Positions 1-6,980 of a DNA stretch of 11,511 nt are shown here, in pieces; position 1 is the stretch's first letter; each line of letters opens with the position of its first letter. Both the position numbers and the translations under genes were made by a program. This stretch comes from Clostridiales bacterium. Lineage in GTDB: Bacteria; Bacillota_A; Clostridia; Oscillospirales; Oscillospiraceae. The stretch lies in contig DXTB01000015.1 of assembly GCA_019410105.1 (NCBI GenBank), positions 10,934 to 22,444 on the forward strand. The letters are read 5' to 3'. The notes beneath the pieces are model-generated. The model ran no database searches and had not been told where the DNA came from. It saw only the letters and a list, made by a program, of their open reading frames with translations.

Positions 1-1
1 C

Positions 2-406
2 CTGGTGGCCTTTCTCACCGAGGAATTCCACCTCTCCCGGGCCAGGGCGGCCATCGGCCTGTCGGTGCCCATGGCGCTGCTCAGCGCGGGCTACTCCCTC
101 TCCCAGTCCGCCGGGCGGGGCATCAACCTGCCCTGGTTCGACTTCAAAAACGGGCTGCAGATGCTCCCCATGAACGCGGTGATGGAGAAGTTCACCGACA
201 ATCTGATGATCCCTCTGGGGGCGCTGTGCTTCTGCCTCTTTGTGGGCTGGGTGTGGGGCACCAAAGCCGCCGGGCAGGAGATCGCCGGCGAGCACGGCCT
301 CCGGCGGATGCAGAAGCCCTGGGCCTTCGCGGTGCGCTTTCTCGCCCCTCTGGTCATCGTGGTCATCCTGTACTTCACCCTCGGCATGGGCGAGGGCCTC
401 TCCTGA
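2..406 (+). CDS. Sodium-dependent transporter (NSS/SNF family), C-terminal part only
   Basis: The gene enters from the left edge and only its last 134 codons or so are visible; the true start is outside the window. Visible residues show three hydrophobic segments matching the last helices of a bacterial neurotransmitter:sodium symporter: around codons 18-38, 66-86 (the IPLGALCFCLFVGW stretch) and 108-128. Between the first two lies a soluble loop with the LPWFDF and DNLMIPLG patterns common in bacterial NSS proteins (LeuT, MhsT and Tyt1 relatives). The family imports amino acids or related amines with sodium across the cytoplasmic membrane. The substrate cannot be read from this end, because the binding-site helices 1, 3, 6 and 8 are missing. 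A bidirectional terminator follows within a few bases of the stop, so this is the last gene of its transcript. Confidence 0.85.
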   Translation: MVAFLTEEFHLSRARAAIGLSVPMALLSAGYSLSQSAGRGINLPWFDFKNGLQMLPMNAVMEKFTDNLMIPLGALCFCLFVGWVWGTKAAGQEIAGEHGLRRMQKPWAFAVRFLAPLVIVVILYFTLGMGEGLS

Positions 407-407
407 C

Positions 408-445
408 AAAAAAAGCGCGGACCGTTGTACGGTCCGCGCTTTTTT
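408..445. terminator. Bidirectional intrinsic terminator between convergent genes
   Basis: A perfect 10-bp stem (415-424 with 430-439, GCGCGGACCG/CGGTCCGCGC) has a 5-nt loop. It is flanked by an A run (408-414) and a T run (440-445), so it can stop transcription from both sides. It ends the symporter gene on the plus strand and the epimerase gene on the minus strand. Confidence 0.93.
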
Positions 446-459
446 GCGGGAATACTAGC

Positions 460-1338
460 TCACAGGGTGTCCGCCCGGTAGGCCAGGGTGCGGCTCTCGC
501 CGGGGGCCAGGACGATGCAGTGGGCTTTATCGGTGAATTCCGGCCCCTCCGCCGTCCCGGCGGCGCAGCCGTGCCACGGCTCAATGCACAGGTAGGGGGC
601 CTTCTTCCCCGGCATGGTCCAGAAGGCCAGCATGGGGAAGCCGTCGAAGGACACCCGCACCCCTCTGCCGCTTTTGCGGCTGCGCAGGGCGACGGAGCGA
701 GAGCGCAGGCCCTCGAAGATCAGGGTGTCCAGCGCGTCAAACCAGCGGTAGTCCAGGGGCAGGGTGTCGGTGTCCTCCAGGCAGGGCAGGGCCGCCGGCC
801 GGTCCAGCAATCCGTCCCGCAGCAGCAGGGTGGGACAGCTCTCCCGCTCGGGGAACACTAGCTCGTAGTCCTCGAACCGCTCCCCCGCCTCCAGGGGACA
901 GCGGAAGCCGGTGTGGGCCCCTAGGCAGAAGGGCAACGGCCCCTCCCCCGGGTTGGCCACCGTCACCGCCGTGGAAAAACCCGTGTCGGTCAGCCGCTGC
1001 TCCACCGCCAGCCGGAAGGGATAGGGATACAGCGCCAGGGTCTCGGCGCTCTCCCGCAGCTCCAGGCGCACCCAGTCCTCCCCCCGCGCCGCCGGGGTGA
1101 ACTCCCGCCGCCGGGCAAAGCCGTGGCGCTCCATGGCGTATTCCCTGCCGTCAAAGCGGATCTTTCCCTCCTTCAGCATCCCCACAATGGGAAACAGCAG
1201 GGGATTGCGCCCCGGCCAGTAGGCTGGATCGCCCCCCCAGATGTACTCCAGCCCCCGCTCGTCCCGGTAGGATACCAGCTCGCCGCCCAGGGTCTCCACC
1301 CGGGCGGTGCGGCCGCCCCGCTTCAGCTCCAATTCCAT
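460..1338 (-). CDS. Aldose 1-epimerase family protein (LacX-like galactose mutarotase fold)
   Basis: A 292-residue protein, the usual length for the LacX-like branch of the galactose mutarotase superfamily. These cytoplasmic enzymes interconvert alpha and beta anomers of aldoses or act on sugar phosphates. Visible motifs are GGEL near residue 18, WPGRNPLLFPIVG (41-53), RHGFAR (71-76, candidate catalytic His72), LGAHTGF (139-145, His142) and IEPWHG (252-257, Glu253 as candidate catalytic base). The ATG at 1338 is supported by AAAGGAGG-type pairing (1347-1354, read on the minus strand) 8 nt upstream and by a consensus promoter. It is divergent from the next gene and monocistronic, ending at the shared terminator. 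No sugar operon lies nearby, so the physiological sugar is unknown. Confidence 0.9.
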   Translation of the reverse strand: MELELKRGGRTARVETLGGELVSYRDERGLEYIWGGDPAYWPGRNPLLFPIVGMLKEGKIRFDGREYAMERHGFARRREFTPAARGEDWVRLELRESAETLALYPYPFRLAVEQRLTDTGFSTAVTVANPGEGPLPFCLGAHTGFRCPLEAGERFEDYELVFPERESCPTLLLRDGLLDRPAALPCLEDTDTLPLDYRWFDALDTLIFEGLRSRSVALRSRKSGRGVRVSFDGFPMLAFWTMPGKKAPYLCIEPWHGCAAGTAEGPEFTDKAHCIVLAPGESRTLAYRADTL

Positions 1339-1367
1339 GGTCTCCGCCTCCTTTGTGTATTGTCTGC

Positions 1368-1396
1368 ATTATACCGCCCCAATTCTCCATTTGCAA
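1368..1396 (-). promoter_or_regulatory. Sigma-A-type promoter of the aldose epimerase gene
   Basis: Read on the minus strand: TTGCAA (1391-1396), 17-bp spacer, TATAAT (1368-1373). The -10 box matches consensus exactly and the start codon follows about 30 bp downstream. Confidence 0.85.
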
Positions 1397-1407
1397 GGTG
1401 GAATGGT

Positions 1408-1436
1408 TTGACAGATCGCCCATTCCGGGCTACAAT
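1408..1436 (+). promoter_or_regulatory. Sigma-A-type promoter of the TIGR04255-family gene
   Basis: TTGACA (1408-1413), 17-bp spacer, TACAAT (1431-1436): 11 of 12 consensus bases at ideal spacing. It points away from the epimerase promoter; the two -35 boxes are 11 bp apart. Confidence 0.9.
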
Positions 1437-1471
1437 AGAACCGATCGAAAAACAGGAAGGAGCAGCCCACT

Positions 1472-2263
1472 ATGCTGTTTGCACCATACGAACGCTATCA
1501 GTACGCCCGCGCCCCGCTGGTGGAGGTGATCTGCCAGCTCCGCTTCCCCACCATCCTGTCCATCGGCGCCAAGGAGCCCGCCGAGTTTCAGGAGGCCATC
1601 CGCAAGGACTTCCCCCAGTATGCGGCCCGTCAGGAGCAGCTCCCCCCCAAGGTGGTCAAGAAGGGGAACGCCACCGCGCTGGAGCCTCAGAAGCCCATTA
1701 CCAACTACAACTTCATCTCGGAGGACGGCCGCTGGAAGCTCAACCTGACCCAGGGCTTCATCGCCCTGTCCACCCTGAGCTACACCCGGTGGGAGGACTT
1801 CGCCACCCGGCTGGACCGCCCCCTGGCCCAGTTTATCCAGCTCTACCAGCCCGCCTTCTTCGAGCGCATCGGCCTGCGGTATGTCAACGCCGTCTCCCGC
1901 CAGCGTTTGGGCCTGGAGGGGGAACTCTGGGACGATCTGATCCGCAGCCAGTATATCGGCATACTCGGCGAGCCTGACGTGGAGGAGAGCGAGATCGCCA
2001 AGTGTTCCCTGGACGTGGAGACTCCCCTGGTGGGGGACTACCGGATGAAGCTCCACGCCGGTCCCGGCCTCATCGGCGGCGGCAAGACCGACAAGGAGGT
2101 CAAGTTCATTCTGGACGGCGACTTCTCCACCGCGGGCAAGCATAACCCCGACGCGGTGCCCGAAAAGCTGGAGCGGATGCACCGGTTCGCCGTCTGCCTG
2201 TTCCAGGGCGCCATCACCAAGGAGCTTCACGAGGCCATGGGGCCCACCCCTCTGGCCGAGTAA
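1472..2263 (+). CDS. TIGR04255 family protein
   Basis: A 263-residue soluble protein with no signal peptide or membrane segment. Length and N-terminal signature (a short lead followed by APLVEVICQLRFP, about residues 14-26) match the sporadically distributed TIGR04255 family. Another family-like region is the middle FFERIGLRYVNAVSR stretch (about 130-144). The family has no established biochemical role; it turns up patchily across bacteria, often as an isolated gene, and no function is claimed here. The ATG is supported by AAGGAG (1457-1462) at 9-nt spacing and the near-consensus promoter just upstream. Base composition is GC-rich like its neighbours, so there is no compositional sign of recent import. 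An 11-bp hairpin follows the stop. Confidence 0.8.
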   Translation: MLFAPYERYQYARAPLVEVICQLRFPTILSIGAKEPAEFQEAIRKDFPQYAARQEQLPPKVVKKGNATALEPQKPITNYNFISEDGRWKLNLTQGFIALSTLSYTRWEDFATRLDRPLAQFIQLYQPAFFERIGLRYVNAVSRQRLGLEGELWDDLIRSQYIGILGEPDVEESEIAKCSLDVETPLVGDYRMKLHAGPGLIGGGKTDKEVKFILDGDFSTAGKHNPDAVPEKLERMHRFAVCLFQGAITKELHEAMGPTPLAE

Positions 2264-2269
2264 ACCACA

Positions 2270-2295
2270 CCGCCCGCCGGTTCCCCGGCGGGCGG
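2270..2295 (+). terminator. Strong hairpin after the TIGR04255 gene, without a T tract
   Basis: A perfect 11-bp GC stem (2270-2280 with 2285-2295) and 4-nt loop sit 6 nt past the stop codon. No T run follows, so it may act as a weak or Rho-independent-like stop, or as an mRNA 3' end stabiliser rather than a classical terminator. Confidence 0.5.
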
Positions 2296-2324
2296 CCTGA
2301 TATCCCGGCGCGGCAAGACTGCTC

Positions 2325-2353
2325 TTGCATTTTGGGAAAAAACTGCTTATAAT
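2325..2353 (+). promoter_or_regulatory. Promoter of the pncA-pncB operon
   Basis: TTGCAT (2325-2330), 17-bp spacer, TATAAT (2348-2353), followed about 32 bp later by the first gene. The -10 hexamer is a perfect match. Confidence 0.87.
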
Positions 2354-2371
2354 ACAGGTGTCTTGACAGAA
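2354..2371 (+). promoter_or_regulatory. Candidate NiaR (niacin repressor) operator over the transcription start
   Basis: The sequence ACAGGTGTCTTGACAG follows the -10 box directly and contains the 10-bp palindrome TGTC-TT-GACA (2359-2368). It resembles, from memory, the GTGTC-TT-GACA core of NiaR (YrxA) operators that repress niacin and NAD genes in Firmicutes. Its position over the predicted start site, ahead of two niacin-salvage genes, fits repression by nicotinate. The outer half-site on the right is poorly conserved, and no regulator gene is visible in the window. Confidence 0.5.
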
Positions 2372-2385
2372 AGGCGGTGGACGCG

Positions 2386-2916
2386 GTGAAGCGGTTGCTT
2401 CTCGTAGTGGACTATCAAAAGGACTTTGTGGACGGAGCACTGGGCTTTCCCGGTGCGGAGGCACTGGACGGGCCCATCGCGGCCAAAATCGCCGCCTGCC
2501 GCGCCGCCGGAGATGACGTGGCCTTCACCCTGGACACCCATGGCCCGGACTACCTGGACACCCAGGAGGGGCGGAAGCTGCCGGTGCCCCACTGCCTGCT
2601 GAACTCGGAGGGCTGGCAGCTCTACGGCCAGACGGGACAGGCCATGGAGCGCAGCCGGGATATGGTCATCGGCAAGGGCGCCTTCCCCTCCCTGTGGCTG
2701 GCCAACTGGCTGAAGGAGCAGGGCTATGACCGGGTGGAGCTGGCTGGACTGGTATCCTACCTTTGCGTACTCTCCAACGCCATCATGGTCAAGGCCGCCC
2801 TGCCCGAGGCGGAGATCGTGGTGGATGCCTCCTGCACCGCCGGGCCCGATCCGGATCTCCACGCCAAGGGCCTGGACGTGATGGAGGCCCTCCAGATCAC
2901 GGTACTGAACCGATAA
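2386..2916 (+). CDS. pncA: Nicotinamidase / isochorismatase-family cysteine hydrolase
   Basis: Hydrolyses nicotinamide to nicotinate and ammonia in NAD salvage, in the cytoplasm. From the GTG at 2386 the protein has 176 residues and carries the full nicotinamidase set. The catalytic triad is Asp9 (VVDYQKDFVDGALGF), Lys97 (GKGAF) and Cys127 (SYLCVLSNAI). The metal ligands correspond to Asp50 and His52 (DTH) and His69 (PHC). The start is a choice: an in-frame GTG at 2377 lies only 2 nt after the AAAGG at 2370-2374, whereas 2386 gives 11-nt spacing and the family-typical MKRLLLVVDYQ beginning. The gene directly precedes pncB with a 14-bp gap, so the two form an operon doing consecutive steps. 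Substrate specificity rests on motifs plus this neighbour. Confidence 0.88.
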   Translation: MKRLLLVVDYQKDFVDGALGFPGAEALDGPIAAKIAACRAAGDDVAFTLDTHGPDYLDTQEGRKLPVPHCLLNSEGWQLYGQTGQAMERSRDMVIGKGAFPSLWLANWLKEQGYDRVELAGLVSYLCVLSNAIMVKAALPEAEIVVDASCTAGPDPDLHAKGLDVMEALQITVLNR

Positions 2917-2930
2917 AGGTTGTGAAACAG

Positions 2931-4376
2931 ATGAAGGAACACATGAACTACACACTTCTGTGTGATTTTTACGAATTGACCATGGGCAACGGCTACTTTC
3001 AGACGGAGGGGTATGCCGACCAGATCTGCTACTTCGACGTGTTCTTCCGCAATGTGCCCGACGGAGGCGGCTTCGCCATCGCAGCCGGGCTGGAGCAGGT
3101 CATCGACTATATCGAAAACCTCCGCTTCACCGAGGAGGACATCGCCTACCTGCGGGGAAAGGGCTGCTTCTGCGAGGGCTTTCTGGACTATCTGCGCACC
3201 TTCCGCTTCACGGGCGACCTGTGGGCTGTGCCGGAGGGCACTCCCATCTTCCCCCGGGAGCCCTTCCTCACCGTCCGCGCCCCCGCCATTGAGGCCCAGT
3301 TCATCGAGACCTTCCTGCTGCTCACCCTCAACCACCAGTCCCTCATCGCCACCAAGACCAACCGCATCGTCCGGGCCGCCGACGGCCGCCCGGTGAGCGA
3401 GTTTGGGTCCCGCCGGGCCCAGGGCCCCGACGCCGCTGTGCTGGGTGCCAGGGCGTCCTATATCGCCGGCTGCGCCGGCACCGCCTGCACCCTGGCCGAC
3501 GAGATGTATGGTTCCCCCGCCGGGGGCACCATGGCCCACTCCTGGGTGCAGATGTTCCCCGACGAGTACACCGCCTTCAAGACCTACTGCCAGCTCTATC
3601 CCCACTCGGCCACCCTGCTGGTGGACACCTACAACGTGCTCAAGTCCGGCGTGCCCAACGCCATCAAAGCGTTCAAGGATATTTTGCTCCCTCAGGGCAT
3701 TACCAACTGCGCCATCCGGCTGGACAGCGGCGACCTCACCTATCTGTCCCGCAAGGCCCGCAAGATGCTGGATGCGGCGGGGCTTACCGAGTGCAAGATC
3801 GTGGCCTCCAACTCCCTGGACGAGTACATCATCCGGGATCTGCTGCTTCAGGGGGCCAAGATCGACTCCTTCGGCGTGGGTGAGCGGCTCATCACCTCCA
3901 AGAGCGAGCCGGTGTTCGGCGGCGTTTACAAGCTGGCCGCCGTGGAGGACAAGCAGGGCAATATCATTCCCAAGATCAAGATCAGCGCCAACCCGGATAA
4001 GATCACCAACCCCCACTTCAAGAAGGTGTACCGCCTGTTCGACAAGGAGAGCGGCAAGGCTTTCGCCGACCTCATCACCCTCCACGACGAGGCGGTGGAC
4101 GAGAGCCAGCCCCTGGAGCTCTTTGACCCCGACGCCACCTGGAAGCGCAGCCGTGTCACCAACTTCACCGCCAAGGAGCTGCTCGCTCCCATCTTCCTGG
4201 GGGGCAGGCGGGTATACGACTCCCCCCCCATCGCCGAGATGCGGGCCTACTGCGCCGGACAGATCGACCTGTTGTGGGACGAGGTTAAGCGCTTTGAGAA
4301 CCCCCATAACTACTACGTGGACCTGTCTCAGAAGCTCTGGGACATCAAGCAGTCCCTTCTGGAGCAGAAGGGCTGA
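2931..4376 (+). CDS. pncB: Nicotinate phosphoribosyltransferase
   Basis: Joins nicotinate to PRPP, with ATP hydrolysis, to give nicotinate mononucleotide, the entry step of the Preiss-Handler NAD pathway. The 481-residue length fits the long Firmicute-type enzyme. Motifs in order: LLCDFYELTMGNGYF (9-23), FGSRRAQGPDAA (158-169), GTMAHSWVQMF (199-209, His203 as likely phosphorylated histidine), IRLDSGDL, VASNSLDEYI, FGVGERLITS and the C-terminal DSPPIAEMRAYC region. ATG 2931 is chosen with AAAGG at 2915-2919 eleven nt upstream. An in-frame ATG at 2943 with GAAGGA just before it is a reasonable alternative; the first conserved residues (NYTLLCDFYELT) follow either. It is translated with pncA from one promoter and ends at a strong hairpin. 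Confidence 0.95.
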   Translation: MKEHMNYTLLCDFYELTMGNGYFQTEGYADQICYFDVFFRNVPDGGGFAIAAGLEQVIDYIENLRFTEEDIAYLRGKGCFCEGFLDYLRTFRFTGDLWAVPEGTPIFPREPFLTVRAPAIEAQFIETFLLLTLNHQSLIATKTNRIVRAADGRPVSEFGSRRAQGPDAAVLGARASYIAGCAGTACTLADEMYGSPAGGTMAHSWVQMFPDEYTAFKTYCQLYPHSATLLVDTYNVLKSGVPNAIKAFKDILLPQGITNCAIRLDSGDLTYLSRKARKMLDAAGLTECKIVASNSLDEYIIRDLLLQGAKIDSFGVGERLITSKSEPVFGGVYKLAAVEDKQGNIIPKIKISANPDKITNPHFKKVYRLFDKESGKAFADLITLHDEAVDESQPLELFDPDATWKRSRVTNFTAKELLAPIFLGGRRVYDSPPIAEMRAYCAGQIDLLWDEVKRFENPHNYYVDLSQKLWDIKQSLLEQKG

Positions 4377-4400
4377 CCGGTCTGCCCACTGCAAAACAAT

Positions 4401-4440
4401 AAATACCGGGCCGCACGGCGTGCGGCCCGGTATTTTGTTT
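4401..4440. terminator. Bidirectional intrinsic terminator, 16-bp stem
   Basis: A perfect 16-bp stem (4401-4416 with 4420-4435) has a 3-nt loop, with TTTTGTTT on the right and, read from the other strand, an ATTGTTTTG tail on the left. It ends both the pncA-pncB operon and the convergent XRE gene. Confidence 0.93.
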
Positions 4441-4446
4441 GCTTTC

Positions 4447-4770
4447 TCACTCGGCCAAGATCAGCTTGGCCACTTCCAGAAGCATCTTCCTCTGTCGTCC
4501 GTCCATCTGATCCACCAGTTGTGCCAGCTCTCCCTCCAGGTAGCGCCCCTGGAGCACCGACACCCCGGTTACCAGCTCGGAAAGTTCACAGTTGAGGTGC
4601 GCCGCCACCGCAGCCAGCGTGTCCAGATTGATTTTGGTCACGCCGCGCTCTATCTGGCTGATATAGCCCACTGACACGGAGAGGGCCTCTGCCAGACGCT
4701 CCTGCGTCATGTCGCGGCTCCTGCGCACCTGCTTGATGCGCTGTCCGATTGCACCATAATCCACGTTCAT
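4447..4770 (-). CDS. XRE-family helix-turn-helix transcriptional regulator
   Basis: A 107-residue DNA-binding protein with one N-terminal Cro/CI-type HTH. The opening MNVDYGAIGQRIKQ is typical of clostridial XRE regulators; the core HTH spans about residues 21-43 (MTQERLAEALSVSVGYISQIERG), followed by the closing helices to about 68. The remaining 40 residues form a short charged helical tail, too short for a ligand-binding domain. The ATG has only a weak GGGTGAT-like ribosome site, but no better in-frame start exists before the conserved motif. It lies 155 bp downstream of the FUSC gene on the same strand and may be cotranscribed or have its own weak promoter. Targets are unknown; paired 10-bp sites upstream suggest self-regulation. 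Confidence 0.9.
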   Translation of the reverse strand: MNVDYGAIGQRIKQVRRSRDMTQERLAEALSVSVGYISQIERGVTKINLDTLAAVAAHLNCELSELVTGVSVLQGRYLEGELAQLVDQMDGRQRKMLLEVAKLILAE

Positions 4771-4794
4771 CCGATCACCCGTTTCTTAGTGTAT

Positions 4795-4919
4795 CGGGAA
4801 TCGGCTTTGGTATACAGACATTGTATGCTAAAGTTTGAGTTATCCTTGCGGTTTCCGTGTCGAAATCTGTCGAGAAAAATCTTTCCTGCCCAAATACTGG
4901 CTTTTTTCACCGATTCCCG
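4795..4919. repeat. Pair of inverted 10-bp sites upstream of the XRE gene
   Basis: CGGGAATCGG at 4795-4804 recurs as its exact reverse complement at 4910-4919, 105 bp away. The near copy lies about 25 bp before the XRE start codon. These could be operator half-sites for the adjacent regulator; a chance match is possible but not very likely over so short a region. Confidence 0.4.
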
Positions 4920-4925
4920 CAAGAT

Positions 4926-6854
4926 TCAGCACGAAACCGGCTGTTTCTCCCATGCCTCCAGCAGCAGCCGGGCGTTATGCCGGTAGCGCTCCATGGCCCG
5001 GCAGAGCGCCCCGGAGGCCGGCAGACCTTCCAGCCCCAACTCCGCCAGTGCGGGCCGGGGCGGGTCCAGCAGCTCCTGAATTTCTCCGGCCAGGCGGCTC
5101 AGAACAGGGTACTCCTCCTCCCCCAGCTCCCCGGTCAGTACCAGGCACTCCACCTGCTCCACATGGGCAAACAGGTTCCACAGGGTGAGCAGCACCGTCC
5201 GGTACCGCTCCGCCTCTCCCGCCGGCAGGGCCGCCGCATACTGGGCCGCCTCGTGGTACACCAGATGAAAGCAGGCCAGAATCTCGCCGGAGCGCTCCGG
5301 CCGGCCGGGCGCGTGGAGGCTGCGCTGCACCATCTCCCAGTAGGAGGCCTGGAGGCGACACAAGGTACGCAGGTTGTGCCGGAACTGGGTAGCCTTCCGG
5401 GTGGGCACCAGGAAACGGTTTACCACCAACACCAACGCCACTGCAAGCAGCAAGTAGAATAGGCGCAATTGGATGGCCTGGCCCTCCTTTACCGTGAGGG
5501 TGGCCAGGGCAAGGGCGAAGGAGGTGGAAAAGATGGGGTGTACCCAGGAGCCCGGAGTACAGCAATACATCAGGGAGATCATGGCCAGGGCAAAGGCGAA
5601 GACGCCGGTCAGGCCGGGCAGCCATGGATAGACCAGATGTACCACCAGGCATCCGATGGCGGTGCCCACCGGCCGGGTGATCATCCGGTGGGCGCTCTCC
5701 TCATAGCTGGGCTGGAGCAAAAGAAAGGCGTGGAGCGGGAACCAGTAGGTGTGCTCAAATTCCCACAAAAGGCTGACGGTTGTGCTGATGGTCATGACCA
5801 CGGCCAGGCGCAGGGCAAAGCGCACCTCAAAATTGTTGAGACTCAGCCGCCGGCGGCCGCTGGCAAATACCTCCCGCCAGGGCACCCGGGGCCACCGGGT
5901 CCGGGGCTCTCCCTCCGCCAGCAGCAGGAGCAGGCGGTGGAGAAAGCTGCGGTAGAAGATACGCAGCCGCCCCTGAGGCAGGGCGTCCTCTGCCAGCAGG
6001 ATCTGGAGCCGTTCTGTCAGCGCTCCCCGTGCCTCCGGCGAAGCGGCGTTCTGGAGCTGCCGCACCAGCCCCGCCAGCGTAACCAGCACCTTCCCGCAGG
6101 CGGGGCCAGCCTGGAGCCGCCCCCAATCCTCGTCCGCCAGGAGGTAGCTCAGGCGCTGAAACAGCAGTGCAAACAGGTAATAAAACCGCCGTTGCCCATC
6201 TGGCAGGTGGAAGTGGCTGCGGCGGGCATAGCCCAGCCGCCGGAACCGCTGGGCCAGCCCCTCCAGCTCCCTGCGCGCCCCGTACGCCCCGCCGCCCCCG
6301 GCCAGTTCCTCCAGCAGCTCCGCCAGGCGGGTCAGGCCCCGGGTGATCTCCTCCTCCGGCGGGGCGGACGGGGCAGACAGCCGGGCATAGAGGAGCAGCG
6401 CCCCGATGAGCACCAGCGTACAGAACAGCAGGCACAGCATCTGAACCGGAAATTCCTCCGGCGTGGGCGGCCGGAGCTCCAGGAACACGAAAGTCATGGC
6501 GTAGCCGAAGTAGCCCTTCGGCGCGAACTGGTCGCTCTGGAAAAACACCAGCGCAAAGGGAACCGTGAAGTTCAAAAGCACACAGAGCACCACATTCCGG
6601 CTGGCCAGATAGGCGAGCATACCCAGCAGGAGGGTGATGAACAGCAGCTTGATGTAATATGTACCGGTGTTGTTGCGTTTCCGCCGGATCTGAAACAGGG
6701 TGGTGGTGCTGGACACCACCATGGCGTTCCGGCTCCCGAACAGGAGTGAAACCGTCAAAAAAAGAACCACAAAAAACAGAATGGTGGGAAACGCGGCCTT
6801 CCACCGGCTTCGGAACTGTGCCGCGAAAGCTCTGCATATTCCACAGAAATCCAC
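4926..6854 (-). CDS. FUSC-family inner membrane protein (aromatic acid exporter-like)
   Basis: A 642-residue membrane protein with the architecture of the fusaric acid resistance / YccS family. A first hydrophobic cluster spans about residues 20-158. A soluble, helical, Arg/Leu-rich segment follows to about 330. A second membrane cluster covers about 335-480, containing the family-like YWFPLHAFLLLQPSYEES then RMITRPVGTAIG stretch. A cytoplasmic tail of about 155 residues closes the protein. Relatives are proposed to export aromatic acids or other toxic organics; the substrate here is unknown. The frame stays open far upstream, but the real start is GTG 6854: it has AAGGGAG 9 nt ahead, a consensus promoter 30 bp upstream, and sequence before it is antisense to the MBL gene. 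No hairpin follows the stop, so transcription may continue into the XRE gene. Confidence 0.87.
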   Translation of the reverse strand: MDFCGICRAFAAQFRSRWKAAFPTILFFVVLFLTVSLLFGSRNAMVVSSTTTLFQIRRKRNNTGTYYIKLLFITLLLGMLAYLASRNVVLCVLLNFTVPFALVFFQSDQFAPKGYFGYAMTFVFLELRPPTPEEFPVQMLCLLFCTLVLIGALLLYARLSAPSAPPEEEITRGLTRLAELLEELAGGGGAYGARRELEGLAQRFRRLGYARRSHFHLPDGQRRFYYLFALLFQRLSYLLADEDWGRLQAGPACGKVLVTLAGLVRQLQNAASPEARGALTERLQILLAEDALPQGRLRIFYRSFLHRLLLLLAEGEPRTRWPRVPWREVFASGRRRLSLNNFEVRFALRLAVVMTISTTVSLLWEFEHTYWFPLHAFLLLQPSYEESAHRMITRPVGTAIGCLVVHLVYPWLPGLTGVFAFALAMISLMYCCTPGSWVHPIFSTSFALALATLTVKEGQAIQLRLFYLLLAVALVLVVNRFLVPTRKATQFRHNLRTLCRLQASYWEMVQRSLHAPGRPERSGEILACFHLVYHEAAQYAAALPAGEAERYRTVLLTLWNLFAHVEQVECLVLTGELGEEEYPVLSRLAGEIQELLDPPRPALAELGLEGLPASGALCRAMERYRHNARLLLEAWEKQPVSC

Positions 6855-6884
6855 TCTTTTCCACTCCCTTCGCCCTTTTTTCCC

Positions 6885-6913
6885 ATTATACCCCGATCCC
6901 CTCCCGCCTGCAA
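6885..6913 (-). promoter_or_regulatory. Promoter of the FUSC-family gene
   Basis: On the minus strand: TTGCAG (6908-6913), 17-bp spacer, perfect TATAAT (6885-6890). It places the transcript start just before GTG 6854, which supports that start codon over the much longer open frame. Confidence 0.85.
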
Positions 6914-6923
6914 GCTGATACGC

Positions 6924-6952
6924 TTGACGGCTCCCCAGCGTTTTGGTAGGAT
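6924..6952 (+). promoter_or_regulatory. Promoter of the MBL-fold hydrolase gene
   Basis: TTGACG (6924-6929), 17-bp spacer, TAGGAT (6947-6952). Its -35 box lies 10 bp from that of the divergent FUSC promoter, the same back-to-back arrangement as at 1368-1436. Confidence 0.75.
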
Positions 6953-6980
6953 GGATCGTGGACAGAAAGGAGCGCATGTG

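Noticed and set aside
2757..4394. 545-residue minus-strand open frame
   Set aside because: Exact antisense of pncB and part of pncA; repetitive Gly/Val/Leu-rich translation typical of shadow frames in GC-rich DNA.
3403..4674. 423-residue plus-strand frame rich in Pro, Ser, Arg and Thr
   Set aside because: Out-of-frame shadow of pncB running on into the antisense of the XRE gene; no ribosome site or family motif.
5469..6749. 426-residue plus-strand frame
   Set aside because: Antisense of the FUSC gene; Gln/Pro/Gly-rich with no recognisable domain.
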